Shown here in pieces: positions 1-7,174 of a stretch of 11,073 bases of DNA. Under the pieces are notes generated by a model. That model was not told where the DNA came from. It saw nothing but the letters and a program-made list of their open reading frames with translations, and did no database searches. The translations under genes were made by a program, and so were the position numbers. This stretch comes from Faecalimonas sp. (GTDB lineage Bacteria; Bacillota; Clostridia; Lachnospirales; Lachnospiraceae): assembly GCA_020024645.1 (NCBI GenBank), contig JAHHTN010000069.1, positions 1 through 11,073 of the forward strand. Reading direction: 5' to 3'. Positions within the stretch are counted from its first letter, which is position 1, and the number at the start of each line of letters is the position of its first letter.

Positions 1-10
1 GTATTATACA

Positions 11-28
11 TTAATTTGCACAAATTAA
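11..28. repeat. Interrupted palindrome upstream of the ATPase promoter
   Basis: TTAATTTGCACAAATTAA is a perfect inverted repeat with 8-bp arms and a 2-bp centre. It lies about 32 bp upstream of the proposed -35 box of the next gene. The spacer is too short for a good RNA hairpin and no T-run follows, so an operator fits better than a terminator. The arms are mostly A/T, so chance is a real possibility. Confidence 0.3.
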
Positions 29-60
29 AAGTGTTACTTTTATATTTTTTAGATAATTTG

Positions 61-89
61 TTGCTCATTTTTATGATTTGTTGTATAAT
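61..89 (+). promoter_or_regulatory. Predicted sigma-A-type promoter of the P-loop ATPase gene
   Basis: A perfect -10 box TATAAT lies at 84-89. The hexamer TTGCTC at 61-66, spaced exactly 17 bp away, is a partial -35 match (TTG conserved). Transcription would start near 96, leaving a leader of about 40 nt before the ATG at 136. Confidence 0.55.
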
Positions 90-135
90 AATTAACATAA
101 AAACAGAACGAAATATACATAAAGGAGATAGTGCT

Positions 136-558
136 ATGGTAAATTTATTAGTAGGCCCAAAAGGCAGTGGTAAGACACAACAAATGATTGATTTTGCAAA
201 CAATACAGTAAAATCACTAGACGGAAACGTAGTTTTCATTAAAAACAGCCATAACGATACATTTAATCTTTCTTTCGATATAAGAGCAATATGTATGGCT
301 GATTATCCATCTATCCGCAATGTCGATGACTATACTGGTTTTATTTACGGTATGCTTAGTTGCAATAGTGATATTGAATGTATTTTCATTGACGGTATTC
401 TAAAACAATCTGATATCTCATTAGGAAATATGCCTCGATTCATAGATCGACTCAAAAATATCAGTAAACTTCACCACATCAACTTCTATTTAAGCATCAG
501 CGCTAATCGAGAAGATTTAAGTAATATTGATTTAACTGACTGTCAAATACTTAATTAA
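136..558 (+). CDS. Small P-loop ATPase-like protein of unknown function
   Basis: This is a 140-residue soluble protein with a textbook Walker A motif, GPKGSGKT, at residues 7-14. A hydrophobic strand ending in Asp (IECIFIDG, residues 80-87) is a plausible Walker B. A later strand, INFYLSISA at 115-123, would be a core beta-strand of the same fold. At 140 residues it holds little more than a nucleotide-binding core and has no signal peptide, membrane segment or DNA-binding domain. I chose ATG 136 because AAAGGAGA at 121-128 sits 7 nt upstream; the frame stays open further upstream, but that stretch has no ribosome binding site and overlaps the promoter. I recall similar short 'ATP-binding' proteins in Lachnospiraceae with no assigned role. 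It is a single-gene unit with its own promoter and terminator. Nucleotide binding is likely; the substrate and partner are unknown. Confidence 0.85.
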   Translation: MVNLLVGPKGSGKTQQMIDFANNTVKSLDGNVVFIKNSHNDTFNLSFDIRAICMADYPSIRNVDDYTGFIYGMLSCNSDIECIFIDGILKQSDISLGNMPRFIDRLKNISKLHHINFYLSISANREDLSNIDLTDCQILN

Positions 559-563
559 ATGTT

Positions 564-600
564 AAAAGAGGAAAATGATTGCATTTCATTTTCCTCTTTT
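564..600. terminator. Bidirectional terminator between converging genes
   Basis: A perfect 15-bp stem (564-578 pairs with 586-600) encloses a 7-nt loop. On + the stem runs into TTTTTCTT, a good intrinsic terminator for the ATPase gene. On - the right arm ends in TTTT after the membrane protein stop. The two stop codons are only about 45 bp apart, so the hairpin fills almost the whole gap and probably serves both genes. Confidence 0.85.
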
Positions 601-602
601 TC

Positions 603-2204
603 TTATTTCATAGATAAAACCTTATTCGCTTTTTCACCTTTCTTATATTCAATTGTAACATTCTGTCCCACATCATATTTAATTACATTAATAAAATCTA
701 CAACTGACACATCAAAAATTTCGTTGTTACCTTCCAACATAATATAATAGTGAGAATTTCCTTCAATTACTCCCTGTGCAATCTTACTTATTTTACCACT
801 TATAGTCTGTACTTCTGTTGTTTCTTCCTCATCTTTAATAACACCATCTGTAACTAAAAGTTTATTATATTGTTTCTCACAACTACTTACCGTATCTCCA
901 ATTGCAACTAATTGATATTTTTGTACATTTACCATTGCATATTTTTTTACTAGTCCTGCATCATCTTTCAATGCAATAAAATATGTTGGCTCACCTGAAA
1001 TATTTAACAATAGTGGAAATGTTGCTTTATATTTCAAATTCTGTACCTGCCCTTCTGCTGAAGACATTGCCGACTTTTCAGTTGCCCCTTCAATTGAGTA
1101 GAACTTTGTCTCCATTGTACGTTGATTCATCAAAACAAATCCAACATTGGATTCATCTCCACTTACAGATGTTACACCTGTATATACCCATACATCATCA
1201 TCAATTGCCAAATAATTATATCCATCTGTTGTCTTCAAACAATCTTTCTGTCCAAGTACACTATTCAAAAATCCATGTTTTAAAGAGCCGTAATAGTCAT
1301 ACAACTGCACAAGCATATCTGCTGAATATGCTCTATCAATCCAAGATGGTGCTTCGTCAATGGCATAATCTTTCGTCTCACCTGTAATCGCATTACATAA
1401 AACAACCCTTCCAATTGTTTCTCCACCAAATAATCCGATATTAAACTTCTTTACTGGGCAAACCCAATAAGGTGTTCCCTTGTCATCTGTTTCAAAACTC
1501 AAATCATTAAAAATATACGTTGGATATTTAAATCGTAGGTGTCTGTAAATATTACGATTAAAGTGTTCGCTTGTCGTATACTTCATGCCTTCGTCTAATT
1601 TAACAAGTTCTGTTGATTGACTTGCCATATCAATTCTTACATACGCCGGTATTCCTTCTGATCGATTCGTAAACCACTTGATAATATTGGCATATTTAAG
1701 TGGAGATACTCTGACAGGCTTATCCTTATAATTAATCTGTGTGTAAATCTCATCCACTTCAAATTGTGAAACCATATCTACCATACTTCCCATTTTACGA
1801 TTTCCCAAAAGTGTAGCAGACTCTTTATCCAATAATGGAATTTGATCAAAAGATAACTCTTCAATATCTTTTGTGAATTTTCCTTCTTCCACCTTCAAAA
1901 GATTCCTATACTTCTTCGAATTGATAATTGGTGAAGATAATAAAGTTCCTACTGCATAAACAACAACTACAATTACACCCAATGTAATTAGAACTTTCAT
2001 CCCTTTCGATGATTTCACTTCTTGTTTGCTGCGAATTTTCTTCTTCCAGCCATACCAAACAATAAATAATACTATGAGTATAATCCAAAATACCCAAAAG
2101 TCTCTAGAGTGAATATTAATTGCAGGCAAAGTAACATAATAATATATCCCTGCTACAATTAAAAATGTAATCACTCCCATGATTTTCATTTTCATATTTT
2201 TCAT
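603..2204 (-). CDS. Conserved membrane-anchored protein with large extracytoplasmic region, function unknown
   Basis: A 533-residue protein with three N-terminal hydrophobic segments at about 7-27, 36-53 and 69-91. The basic stretch KKKIRSK after segment 2 predicts that it is cytoplasmic and that residues after about 91 face outside. The outer part is rich in beta-type sequence. Four weakly similar units start near residues 188, 266, 355 and 421; the clearest pair reads VVLCNAITGETKDYAI and FVLMNQRTMETKFYSI. They resemble PepSY-like strand-turn-strand units but I cannot assign the family. The last 65 residues (from ISGKISKIA at 468) look like a small OB-type barrel. ATG 2204 has AGGAGG five bases upstream and a strong promoter. 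I recall close relatives in Lachnospiraceae annotated as hypothetical or with a vague 'Tat signal' label; no twin-arginine motif is visible here. A role in the cell envelope is inference only. Confidence 0.85.
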   Translation of the reverse strand: MKNMKMKIMGVITFLIVAGIYYYVTLPAINIHSRDFWVFWIILIVLFIVWYGWKKKIRSKQEVKSSKGMKVLITLGVIVVVVYAVGTLLSSPIINSKKYRNLLKVEEGKFTKDIEELSFDQIPLLDKESATLLGNRKMGSMVDMVSQFEVDEIYTQINYKDKPVRVSPLKYANIIKWFTNRSEGIPAYVRIDMASQSTELVKLDEGMKYTTSEHFNRNIYRHLRFKYPTYIFNDLSFETDDKGTPYWVCPVKKFNIGLFGGETIGRVVLCNAITGETKDYAIDEAPSWIDRAYSADMLVQLYDYYGSLKHGFLNSVLGQKDCLKTTDGYNYLAIDDDVWVYTGVTSVSGDESNVGFVLMNQRTMETKFYSIEGATEKSAMSSAEGQVQNLKYKATFPLLLNISGEPTYFIALKDDAGLVKKYAMVNVQKYQLVAIGDTVSSCEKQYNKLLVTDGVIKDEEETTEVQTISGKISKIAQGVIEGNSHYYIMLEGNNEIFDVSVVDFINVIKYDVGQNVTIEYKKGEKANKVLSMK

Positions 2205-2235
2205 ATTTTCCTCCTAGTGAAAAGTAATTAGGCTC

Positions 2236-2263
2236 ATTGTATCACTCTACCTAAAATTGTCAA
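2236..2263 (-). promoter_or_regulatory. Strong predicted promoter of the 533-residue membrane protein gene
   Basis: Reading on -, a consensus -35 box TTGACA (2263-2258) is followed after 16 bp by TACAAT (2241-2236). TGA directly before the -10 box gives an extended -10 (TGnTACAAT). The promoter sits between the EF-G-like gene's terminator and the AGGAGG ribosome binding site at 2210-2215, so this gene should be transcribed independently of its upstream neighbour. Confidence 0.75.
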
Positions 2264-2273
2264 GTATCCAACT

Positions 2274-2308
2274 AGAAAAGGATTGCTGTAAAACAGCAAT
2301 CCTTTTCT
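2274..2308 (-). terminator. Hairpin terminator of the EF-G-like gene
   Basis: A perfect 16-bp inverted repeat (2274-2289 with 2293-2308) with a 3-nt loop begins two bases after the stop codon. On - the stem's 3' arm ends in CCTTTTCT. The U-rich part lies inside the stem rather than beyond it, so the U-tract is weaker than ideal, but stem length and position make a terminator the best explanation. Confidence 0.75.
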
Positions 2309-2309
2309 G

Positions 2310-4382
2310 TTATTCCTCTGAACGATTTGCAATTTCTTTTTCTTGTACATCCGAAGGTGCTTGTTCATAACGAACAAATGCATATGAATATGTACCTCTT
2401 CCTCCTGTCATAGACCGAAGTGCTGTGCAATATCCAAACACACAAGTCATTGGAATATCTGCTTCTATTTCTTGTTTTCCCTTTGGAAGTGGATTCATTC
2501 CAAGTACACGCCCTCTTCTCTTATTTAAATCCCCCATAACATCTCCCGTATATTCGTCAGGAACGATTACTTTAATATTTGCAATTGGTTCTAATAATAC
2601 AGGTGATGCTTCCATAATACCTTTCTTAAATGCCTGCATTGTCGCTGTCTTAAATGCCATCTCCGATGAATCTACTGGATGATACGAACCATCATATAAA
2701 GTTGCTTTAATTCCTACAACTGGATAGTGTGCCAAAGGGCCTCTAAGCACTGATTCCTGAAGTCCCTTTTCAACTGCCGGGAAATAATTCTTCGGAACAG
2801 CCCCCCCTACTACTGTTTCTTCAAAAATATATGGTGTTTCCAAATCCCCTGAAGGTTCAAATTTCATTTTGACGTGTCCGTACTGTCCGTGGCCTCCTGA
2901 TTGTTTTTTATATTTCGTATCTACATCAGAAGTCTTACGAATAGTTTCTCTAAAAGCGACTTTTGGTCGTTCTAATGCCACCTCTACTTTATATCGTGTA
3001 GAAAGTTTACTTACAAGCACTTCCAAATGCTGATCACCCATTCCATATAACAATGTTTGATGATTTTCACTATCATTTACTACTTTCATTGTCATATCCT
3101 CTACCATCATTTTTGCAAGTCCTTGAGAAACTTTATCCTCATCCCCTTTTGCTTTTACAACATATTTCATATATGTATATGGTGTAGAATATTCTGTTTT
3201 TCCATATAAAACTGGCGTATTTTTGGTCGATAGACTATCTCCTGTCTTGGTTCCTGTTAATTTTGCAATTGCACCAATATCTCCTGCATGTAATTCTGAT
3301 ACTTCAATTGGCTTATTTCCATGCATTACATATAATTTTCCTGGCTTTTCTTCCGTATCTGATTCTGTATTATATAATACATCGTCCCCTTTTAATACTC
3401 CTGAACACACTTTTACAAAAGAGTACTTTCCAATAAATGGATCTACCATCGTCTTAAATACATAAGCTGTTTTTGCCTTAGCAAAATTATAATTCGCTTC
3501 AAAAATTTCATTTGTTTTCCGGTTAATACCTGCACACTCACGCTTATCAGGACTTGGGAAGAAGCGAACAATATCAGATAAAAGGTTCGCAACTCCTTGT
3601 GCCTCAATATTAGAGCCCATTGCTACAGGTACAATACTTCCGTCCATCACCTCTGTACGCATAGCAGAACGTATCTCTTCTATAGAAAATTCTTCTCCAG
3701 CAAAGTAGCGTTCCATAAAATCTTCACTTGTCTCTGCTACCGCTTCCATTAATGCATCTCTTAAAATTTGCAAGTTTGGAAGACAATATTCAGGAATCTC
3801 ACATTCTTCTCTTTGCCCTATACCAGTATATCTTCTTCCGGCATTCTTAATAACATTTACATATCCTACTAATTTTTCATTCTCACGAATCGGTTGGAAA
3901 TGAGGCGCTATTACTTTTCCATATCTATCTGTTAACTGTTTTACTACTTCACGAAAACTTGCATCGTCAACATCCATCTCCGTCACATATACCATTCGAG
4001 GTAAATTATATTTATCACATAATTCCCATGCTTTTTCCGTCCCTACTTCTACACCCGCTTTTCCTGAAACAACAATAACAGCCGCATCCGCTGCACTTAC
4101 CGCTTCTTCTACTTCACCTACAAAGTCAAAATATCCCGGTGTGTCAAGAATATTGATTTTTGCTTTTTCCCATTCGATCGGAGTCAATGTTGTGCTGATT
4201 GAGAATTCGCGTTTCTGCTCTTCTTTATCAAAATCGCTTATTGTATTGTGATCATTAATTTTTCCCATTCGATTAATTGTTCCTGATACATAAGCCATCG
4301 CTTCCACTAAGCTTGTTTTTCCGCTTCCGCCATGTCCTAAAAGGACTACATTTCTAATCTCGTCTGTTCTGTAAACTTTCAT
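2310..4382 (-). CDS. EF-G-like translational GTPase (EF-G-2 type paralogue)
   Basis: This 690-residue protein is full length for EF-G and should act on the ribosome in the cytoplasm. Visible parts: P-loop GHGGSGKT (16-23); switch I around 50-66; DTPGY (80-84); domain II about 300-395; domain III about 400-480; domain IV about 485-600 with GGHGQYGHV (496-504); domain V about 600-675. It is not the housekeeping factor. The P-loop lacks the usual GHIDAGKT form, the RGITI of switch I reads REFSI, and the catalytic His of DTPGH is Tyr84. The guanine-specificity motif NKxD reads TEMD (134-137). Tyr after DTPG and Thr in place of the NKxD Asn also occur in the EF-G-2 of Thermus thermophilus as I recall it; loss of the Lys is less expected. 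AAGGAGG lies 8 nt before ATG 4382. It is a single-gene unit. The short length of TetM-type ribosomal protection proteins and their motifs do not fit. What it does beside EF-G is unknown. Confidence 0.93.
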   Translation of the reverse strand: MKVYRTDEIRNVVLLGHGGSGKTSLVEAMAYVSGTINRMGKINDHNTISDFDKEEQKREFSISTTLTPIEWEKAKINILDTPGYFDFVGEVEEAVSAADAAVIVVSGKAGVEVGTEKAWELCDKYNLPRMVYVTEMDVDDASFREVVKQLTDRYGKVIAPHFQPIRENEKLVGYVNVIKNAGRRYTGIGQREECEIPEYCLPNLQILRDALMEAVAETSEDFMERYFAGEEFSIEEIRSAMRTEVMDGSIVPVAMGSNIEAQGVANLLSDIVRFFPSPDKRECAGINRKTNEIFEANYNFAKAKTAYVFKTMVDPFIGKYSFVKVCSGVLKGDDVLYNTESDTEEKPGKLYVMHGNKPIEVSELHAGDIGAIAKLTGTKTGDSLSTKNTPVLYGKTEYSTPYTYMKYVVKAKGDEDKVSQGLAKMMVEDMTMKVVNDSENHQTLLYGMGDQHLEVLVSKLSTRYKVEVALERPKVAFRETIRKTSDVDTKYKKQSGGHGQYGHVKMKFEPSGDLETPYIFEETVVGGAVPKNYFPAVEKGLQESVLRGPLAHYPVVGIKATLYDGSYHPVDSSEMAFKTATMQAFKKGIMEASPVLLEPIANIKVIVPDEYTGDVMGDLNKRRGRVLGMNPLPKGKQEIEADIPMTCVFGYCTALRSMTGGRGTYSYAFVRYEQAPSDVQEKEIANRSEE

Positions 4383-4420
4383 TGTTGGTGCCTCCTTATT
4401 TTTCTAGTTCTAATGTATAT

Positions 4421-4449
4421 ATTGTACTAAATTTTTATTCTTTTTACAA
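4421..4449 (-). promoter_or_regulatory. Predicted promoter of the EF-G-like gene
   Basis: Reading on -, TTGTAA (4449-4444) and TACAAT (4426-4421) are separated by exactly 17 bp. The start point would be near 4414, giving a leader of roughly 30 nt with AAGGAGG at 4397-4391. No attenuator or riboswitch fits in so short a leader. Confidence 0.65.
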
Positions 4450-4516
4450 CTCTTTTATATATTTTACACAATATTTTTATCTGTATTCCATAATATATAA
4501 TATTATGCACTCCTTA

Positions 4517-4532
4517 TTGAAACTTATTTCAA
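4517..4532. repeat. Inverted repeat in the divergent intergenic region
   Basis: TTGAAACTTATTTCAA has perfect 6-bp arms around a 4-bp centre. It lies between the two divergent promoters, roughly 68 bp from the nearer -35 box on the left and 59 bp from the one on the right. It could be an operator or looping site. The remainder of this 273-bp gene-free stretch (4383-4655) is AT-rich, with the two promoters and no other structure I trust. Confidence 0.25.
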
Positions 4533-4590
4533 AATAAAGCAGCAACAAATAGAATTGACCTATACTTTTTCACTTTAAACTGTTATAGCG

Positions 4591-4619
4591 TTGACATCTA
4601 TTTACATATCTATTAAAAT
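4591..4619 (+). promoter_or_regulatory. Predicted promoter of the tyrA-aroA operon
   Basis: A consensus -35 box TTGACA (4591-4596) is followed after 17 bp by TAAAAT (4614-4619). Transcription would start near 4626, about 30 nt before the ATG at 4656. That leader is too short for a T-box or attenuator, so control by tyrosine level is more likely through the enzyme's ACT domain than through the RNA. Confidence 0.75.
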
Positions 4620-4655
4620 AAAAAGAACACATTTTAGATAAGAGAGGATTTCCCT

Positions 4656-5756
4656 ATGTACACACCAACAAAAATTGGGTTTATCGGTTTAGGACTGATC
4701 GGCGGATCTATTGCCAAAGCCATTCGTCTTTATTATCCCGAAACGAAACTAGTCGCTTTTGATAAAAACAGAGAAACACTTGCACTTGCCATGAATGAAT
4801 CAGTAATTGATGTTGTCTGTAACACTATAGACGATAATTTAAAAAACTGTTCCTATATATTTTTATGTACACCTGTGGCTTTTAATACTGCTTATTTAAA
4901 GCAAATACAAGTATACTTACACGATGATTGTATTTTAACAGATGTGGGAAGTGTGAAAACTTCTATCCATGAAGAAATCACAGCGTTAAACTTAGAAAAA
5001 TATTTTATTGGGGGACACCCAATGGCTGGTTCAGAAAAAACCGGATATTCCAATGCAAAAGCAATTTTAATTGAAAATGCTTACTATATTGTTACCCCTT
5101 CTCATTCTGTTTCCAAAGAAAAATTATTGCAATATACTAGATTTATTCAATCCCTGAAAGCACTTCCAGTAGAAATGGATTATGAAGAACATGATTATAT
5201 CACTGGTGCAATCAGCCATCTACCACATATTATTGCATCTACTTTGGTGGATTTTGTAAAAAACGCTGATACAAAAGAAGAATTTATGAAACAACTAGCA
5301 GCAGGTGGTTTTAAAGATATCACTCGCATAGCCTCCTCTTCTCCTACAATGTGGCAACATATCTGTATTCAGAACAAAGAAAATATTTCCTCTATTCTTG
5401 GAAAATATATAAATTCTCTACAACAAATCCAGTCTTCTGTAGAGAAAAAAGAAGAAGATAAATTGTACGACCTATTTTTCCGTGCAAAAAACTATCGAGA
5501 CTCCGTTCCTGATTTATCAGCTGGACCTATTAAGAAAGTTTTTGCTATCTACTGCGATATTTTAGATGAAACAGGTGGAATTGCCACTGTCGCTACAATT
5601 TTAGCATCAAACCATATTAACTTAAAAAATATTGGAATTGTACATAATCGTGAATTTGAAGAAGGTGTTCTTCGAATGGAATTTTACGATGAAGCTTCTT
5701 CTTTAAATGCAATGGAACTTTTAGAAAAGCATAGATATACCGTATATAAACGATAA
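4656..5756 (+). CDS. tyrA: Prephenate dehydrogenase with C-terminal ACT domain
   Basis: Catalyses NAD-dependent oxidative decarboxylation of prephenate to 4-hydroxyphenylpyruvate, the committed step towards tyrosine. The 366 residues show an N-terminal Rossmann fold with GLGLIGGS (11-18) and Asp36 at the end of the second strand, which favours NAD over NADP. Family signatures follow: TDVGSVK (95-101), GGHPMAGSE (119-127), HDYITGAISHLPH (179-191) with the His residues of the active-site region, and FKDITRIA (219-226). Residues from about 292 to the end form an ACT domain, typical of Firmicute TyrA and probably the site of feedback inhibition by tyrosine. There is no chorismate mutase domain, so that activity must come from another gene. 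The ATG is preceded by AGAGAGGA at 4641-4648. aroA follows after 28 bp with no terminator, so the two form an operon. Confidence 0.95.
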   Translation: MYTPTKIGFIGLGLIGGSIAKAIRLYYPETKLVAFDKNRETLALAMNESVIDVVCNTIDDNLKNCSYIFLCTPVAFNTAYLKQIQVYLHDDCILTDVGSVKTSIHEEITALNLEKYFIGGHPMAGSEKTGYSNAKAILIENAYYIVTPSHSVSKEKLLQYTRFIQSLKALPVEMDYEEHDYITGAISHLPHIIASTLVDFVKNADTKEEFMKQLAAGGFKDITRIASSSPTMWQHICIQNKENISSILGKYINSLQQIQSSVEKKEEDKLYDLFFRAKNYRDSVPDLSAGPIKKVFAIYCDILDETGGIATVATILASNHINLKNIGIVHNREFEEGVLRMEFYDEASSLNAMELLEKHRYTVYKR

Positions 5757-5784
5757 TTGATTTTTAATTAGAAAGGATTTTTAT

Positions 5785-7080
5785 ATGATTATTAAAAAAC
5801 ACGTCGGACTTCGCGGAACAATACGTATTCCAGGTGATAAATCTATTTCGCACCGTGCTGTTATGTTTGGTTCAATTGCTAATGGTACAACAGAAATCAC
5901 AAATTTTCTACAAGGTGCAGATTGTCTTGCCACCATTGATTGCTTTAGAAATATGGGGGTTGAAATTGAAAATTCTCCTAAAAAAATTCTTGTACACGGA
6001 AAAGGCTTACACGGTCTTTCTTCTCCTACTTCTATTTTAGATACGAAAAATAGTGGAACAACAACAAGACTTATTTCTGGTATTCTCCTAGGGCAAAACT
6101 TTGAAACTACTCTCTCTGGAGATAGTTCTTTAAACACAAGACCAATGGGAAGAATTATAACTCCGCTTTCCCTTATGGGCGGAAAAATAAAAAGTATTTA
6201 CAACAATGACTGTGCACCACTTCGTATATCTCCATCTGCTTTGCACGGTATTCACTATCATTCAAAAGTAGCTTCTGCACAAGTTAAATCTGCCATTTTA
6301 CTTGCTGGATTATATGCTGATGAGGTAACTTCCGTAACTGAACCTATATTATCTCGCAACCATACAGAATTAATGCTACAAGGATTTGGTGCTAAACTGA
6401 ATAGCTTTTTACACACAAATACAAGTTTTCCTACAGTTTCTATTGAACCCGAGCCAAAATTAGAAGGACAACGCATCATTGTGCCTGGAGATATTTCTTC
6501 TGCTGCGTATTTTATTGCAGCAGGACTTCTAGTTCCTAACTCGGAAATACTTATTGAAAATGTTGGCATCAATCCAACTCGAGCAGGCATTTTAACTGTA
6601 TGTCAAAACATGGGTGGAGATATTACCTTCTTAAACAAAAAAACCGTAAGTGGTGAACCTGTAGCTGATTTACTTGTAAAAACAAGCCACTTACACGGAA
6701 TAGTAATAGAAGGCTCTATTATCCCAACTTTAATTGATGAAATACCAATTATTGCTATTCTCGCTGCCTTTGCCGATGGAACTACTACAATCAGAAACGC
6801 TGAGGAGTTAAAAGTAAAAGAAACAAATCGCATTGAAACTGTATGTAAGAATCTAAAAGAAATGAATGGAGATGTTATCCCTACAGAAGACGGAATGATT
6901 ATTACTGGAAAAGGATATTTATCTGGTGCAAAAATAGACAGTTTTCTAGACCATAGAATTGCAATGGCTTTCTCTATCGCAGGACTTGTTGCTGACGGAG
7001 AAACCGAAATCAAAGATAGCCATTGTATTGATATTTCTTATCCTACTTTTTTTGAAACATTAACTTCTTTGTTTTTGTAA
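5785..7080 (+). CDS. aroA: 3-phosphoshikimate 1-carboxyvinyltransferase (EPSP synthase), class II type
   Basis: Joins phosphoenolpyruvate to shikimate-3-phosphate to make EPSP, the sixth step of the shikimate pathway. At 431 residues it is full length. Key signatures: PGDKSISHR (16-24) with the catalytic Lys19, NSGTTTR (89-95), NTRPMGR (117-123), SAQVK (164-168), RNHTE (191-195), GDISSA (235-240), NPTR (263-266), DEIP (318-321) with the likely general-base Asp318, ELKVKETNR (341-349) and DHR (389-391). NSGT instead of the class I NAGTAMRP form, together with SAQxK, RxHxE and NxTR, marks a class II enzyme; that class is known for reduced glyphosate sensitivity, though this is not shown here. 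GAAAGGA at 5771-5777 precedes the ATG. It is the second gene of the tyrA operon and ends at a strong hairpin. Confidence 0.96.
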   Translation: MIIKKHVGLRGTIRIPGDKSISHRAVMFGSIANGTTEITNFLQGADCLATIDCFRNMGVEIENSPKKILVHGKGLHGLSSPTSILDTKNSGTTTRLISGILLGQNFETTLSGDSSLNTRPMGRIITPLSLMGGKIKSIYNNDCAPLRISPSALHGIHYHSKVASAQVKSAILLAGLYADEVTSVTEPILSRNHTELMLQGFGAKLNSFLHTNTSFPTVSIEPEPKLEGQRIIVPGDISSAAYFIAAGLLVPNSEILIENVGINPTRAGILTVCQNMGGDITFLNKKTVSGEPVADLLVKTSHLHGIVIEGSIIPTLIDEIPIIAILAAFADGTTTIRNAEELKVKETNRIETVCKNLKEMNGDVIPTEDGMIITGKGYLSGAKIDSFLDHRIAMAFSIAGLVADGETEIKDSHCIDISYPTFFETLTSLFL

Positions 7081-7094
7081 ATAGAATCTATTTT

Positions 7095-7142
7095 AAAATG
7101 CTATTCCCACTCAGTTTTTTAAGTGAGCAGAATAGCATTTTT
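7095..7142. terminator. Bidirectional terminator between aroA and the alcohol dehydrogenase gene
   Basis: A perfect 12-bp stem (7095-7106 with 7130-7141) carries a long loop that can fold further through a small CACT/AGTG or CTCA/TGAG pairing. It ends in ATTTTT on + and ATTTT on -. It starts 14 bp after the aroA stop and lies 32 bp after the end of the convergent dehydrogenase gene, so it probably serves both. Confidence 0.8.
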
Positions 7143-7174
7143 CAAGTTTAAGCAACTATCATTTGCTGAATCCT

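Noticed and set aside
16..135. N-terminal extension of the ATPase gene from a TTG at 16
   Set aside because: The extension runs through the -35 and -10 boxes, has no ribosome binding site, and would bury the P-loop 46 residues in. The AAAGGAGA before ATG 136 is decisive.
983..1387. Open frame of 134 codons on + inside the membrane protein gene
   Set aside because: Antisense to a well-supported gene, with low-complexity Leu/His/Ser-rich translation and no ribosome binding site or family signature.
2310..4382. Tetracycline resistance ribosomal protection protein (TetM type)
   Set aside because: The length of 690 residues, the GHGGSGKT P-loop, DTPGY and the domain IV HGQYGHV pattern fit the EF-G-2 branch, and no mobile element surrounds the gene.
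4490..4506. 17-bp AT-only palindrome ATAATATATAATATTAT
   Set aside because: Composed only of A and T in a very AT-rich spacer, so such symmetry is expected by chance.
4620..4655. T-box or tyrosine attenuator before tyrA
   Set aside because: The predicted leader is about 30 nt, far too short for specifier and antiterminator structures, and no terminator hairpin precedes the ATG.
5781..7013. Open frames on - antisense to aroA (5781-6137, 6258-6590, 6603-7013)
   Set aside because: They mirror the codon pattern of aroA, which has unbroken family motifs across the whole region; none has start signals.
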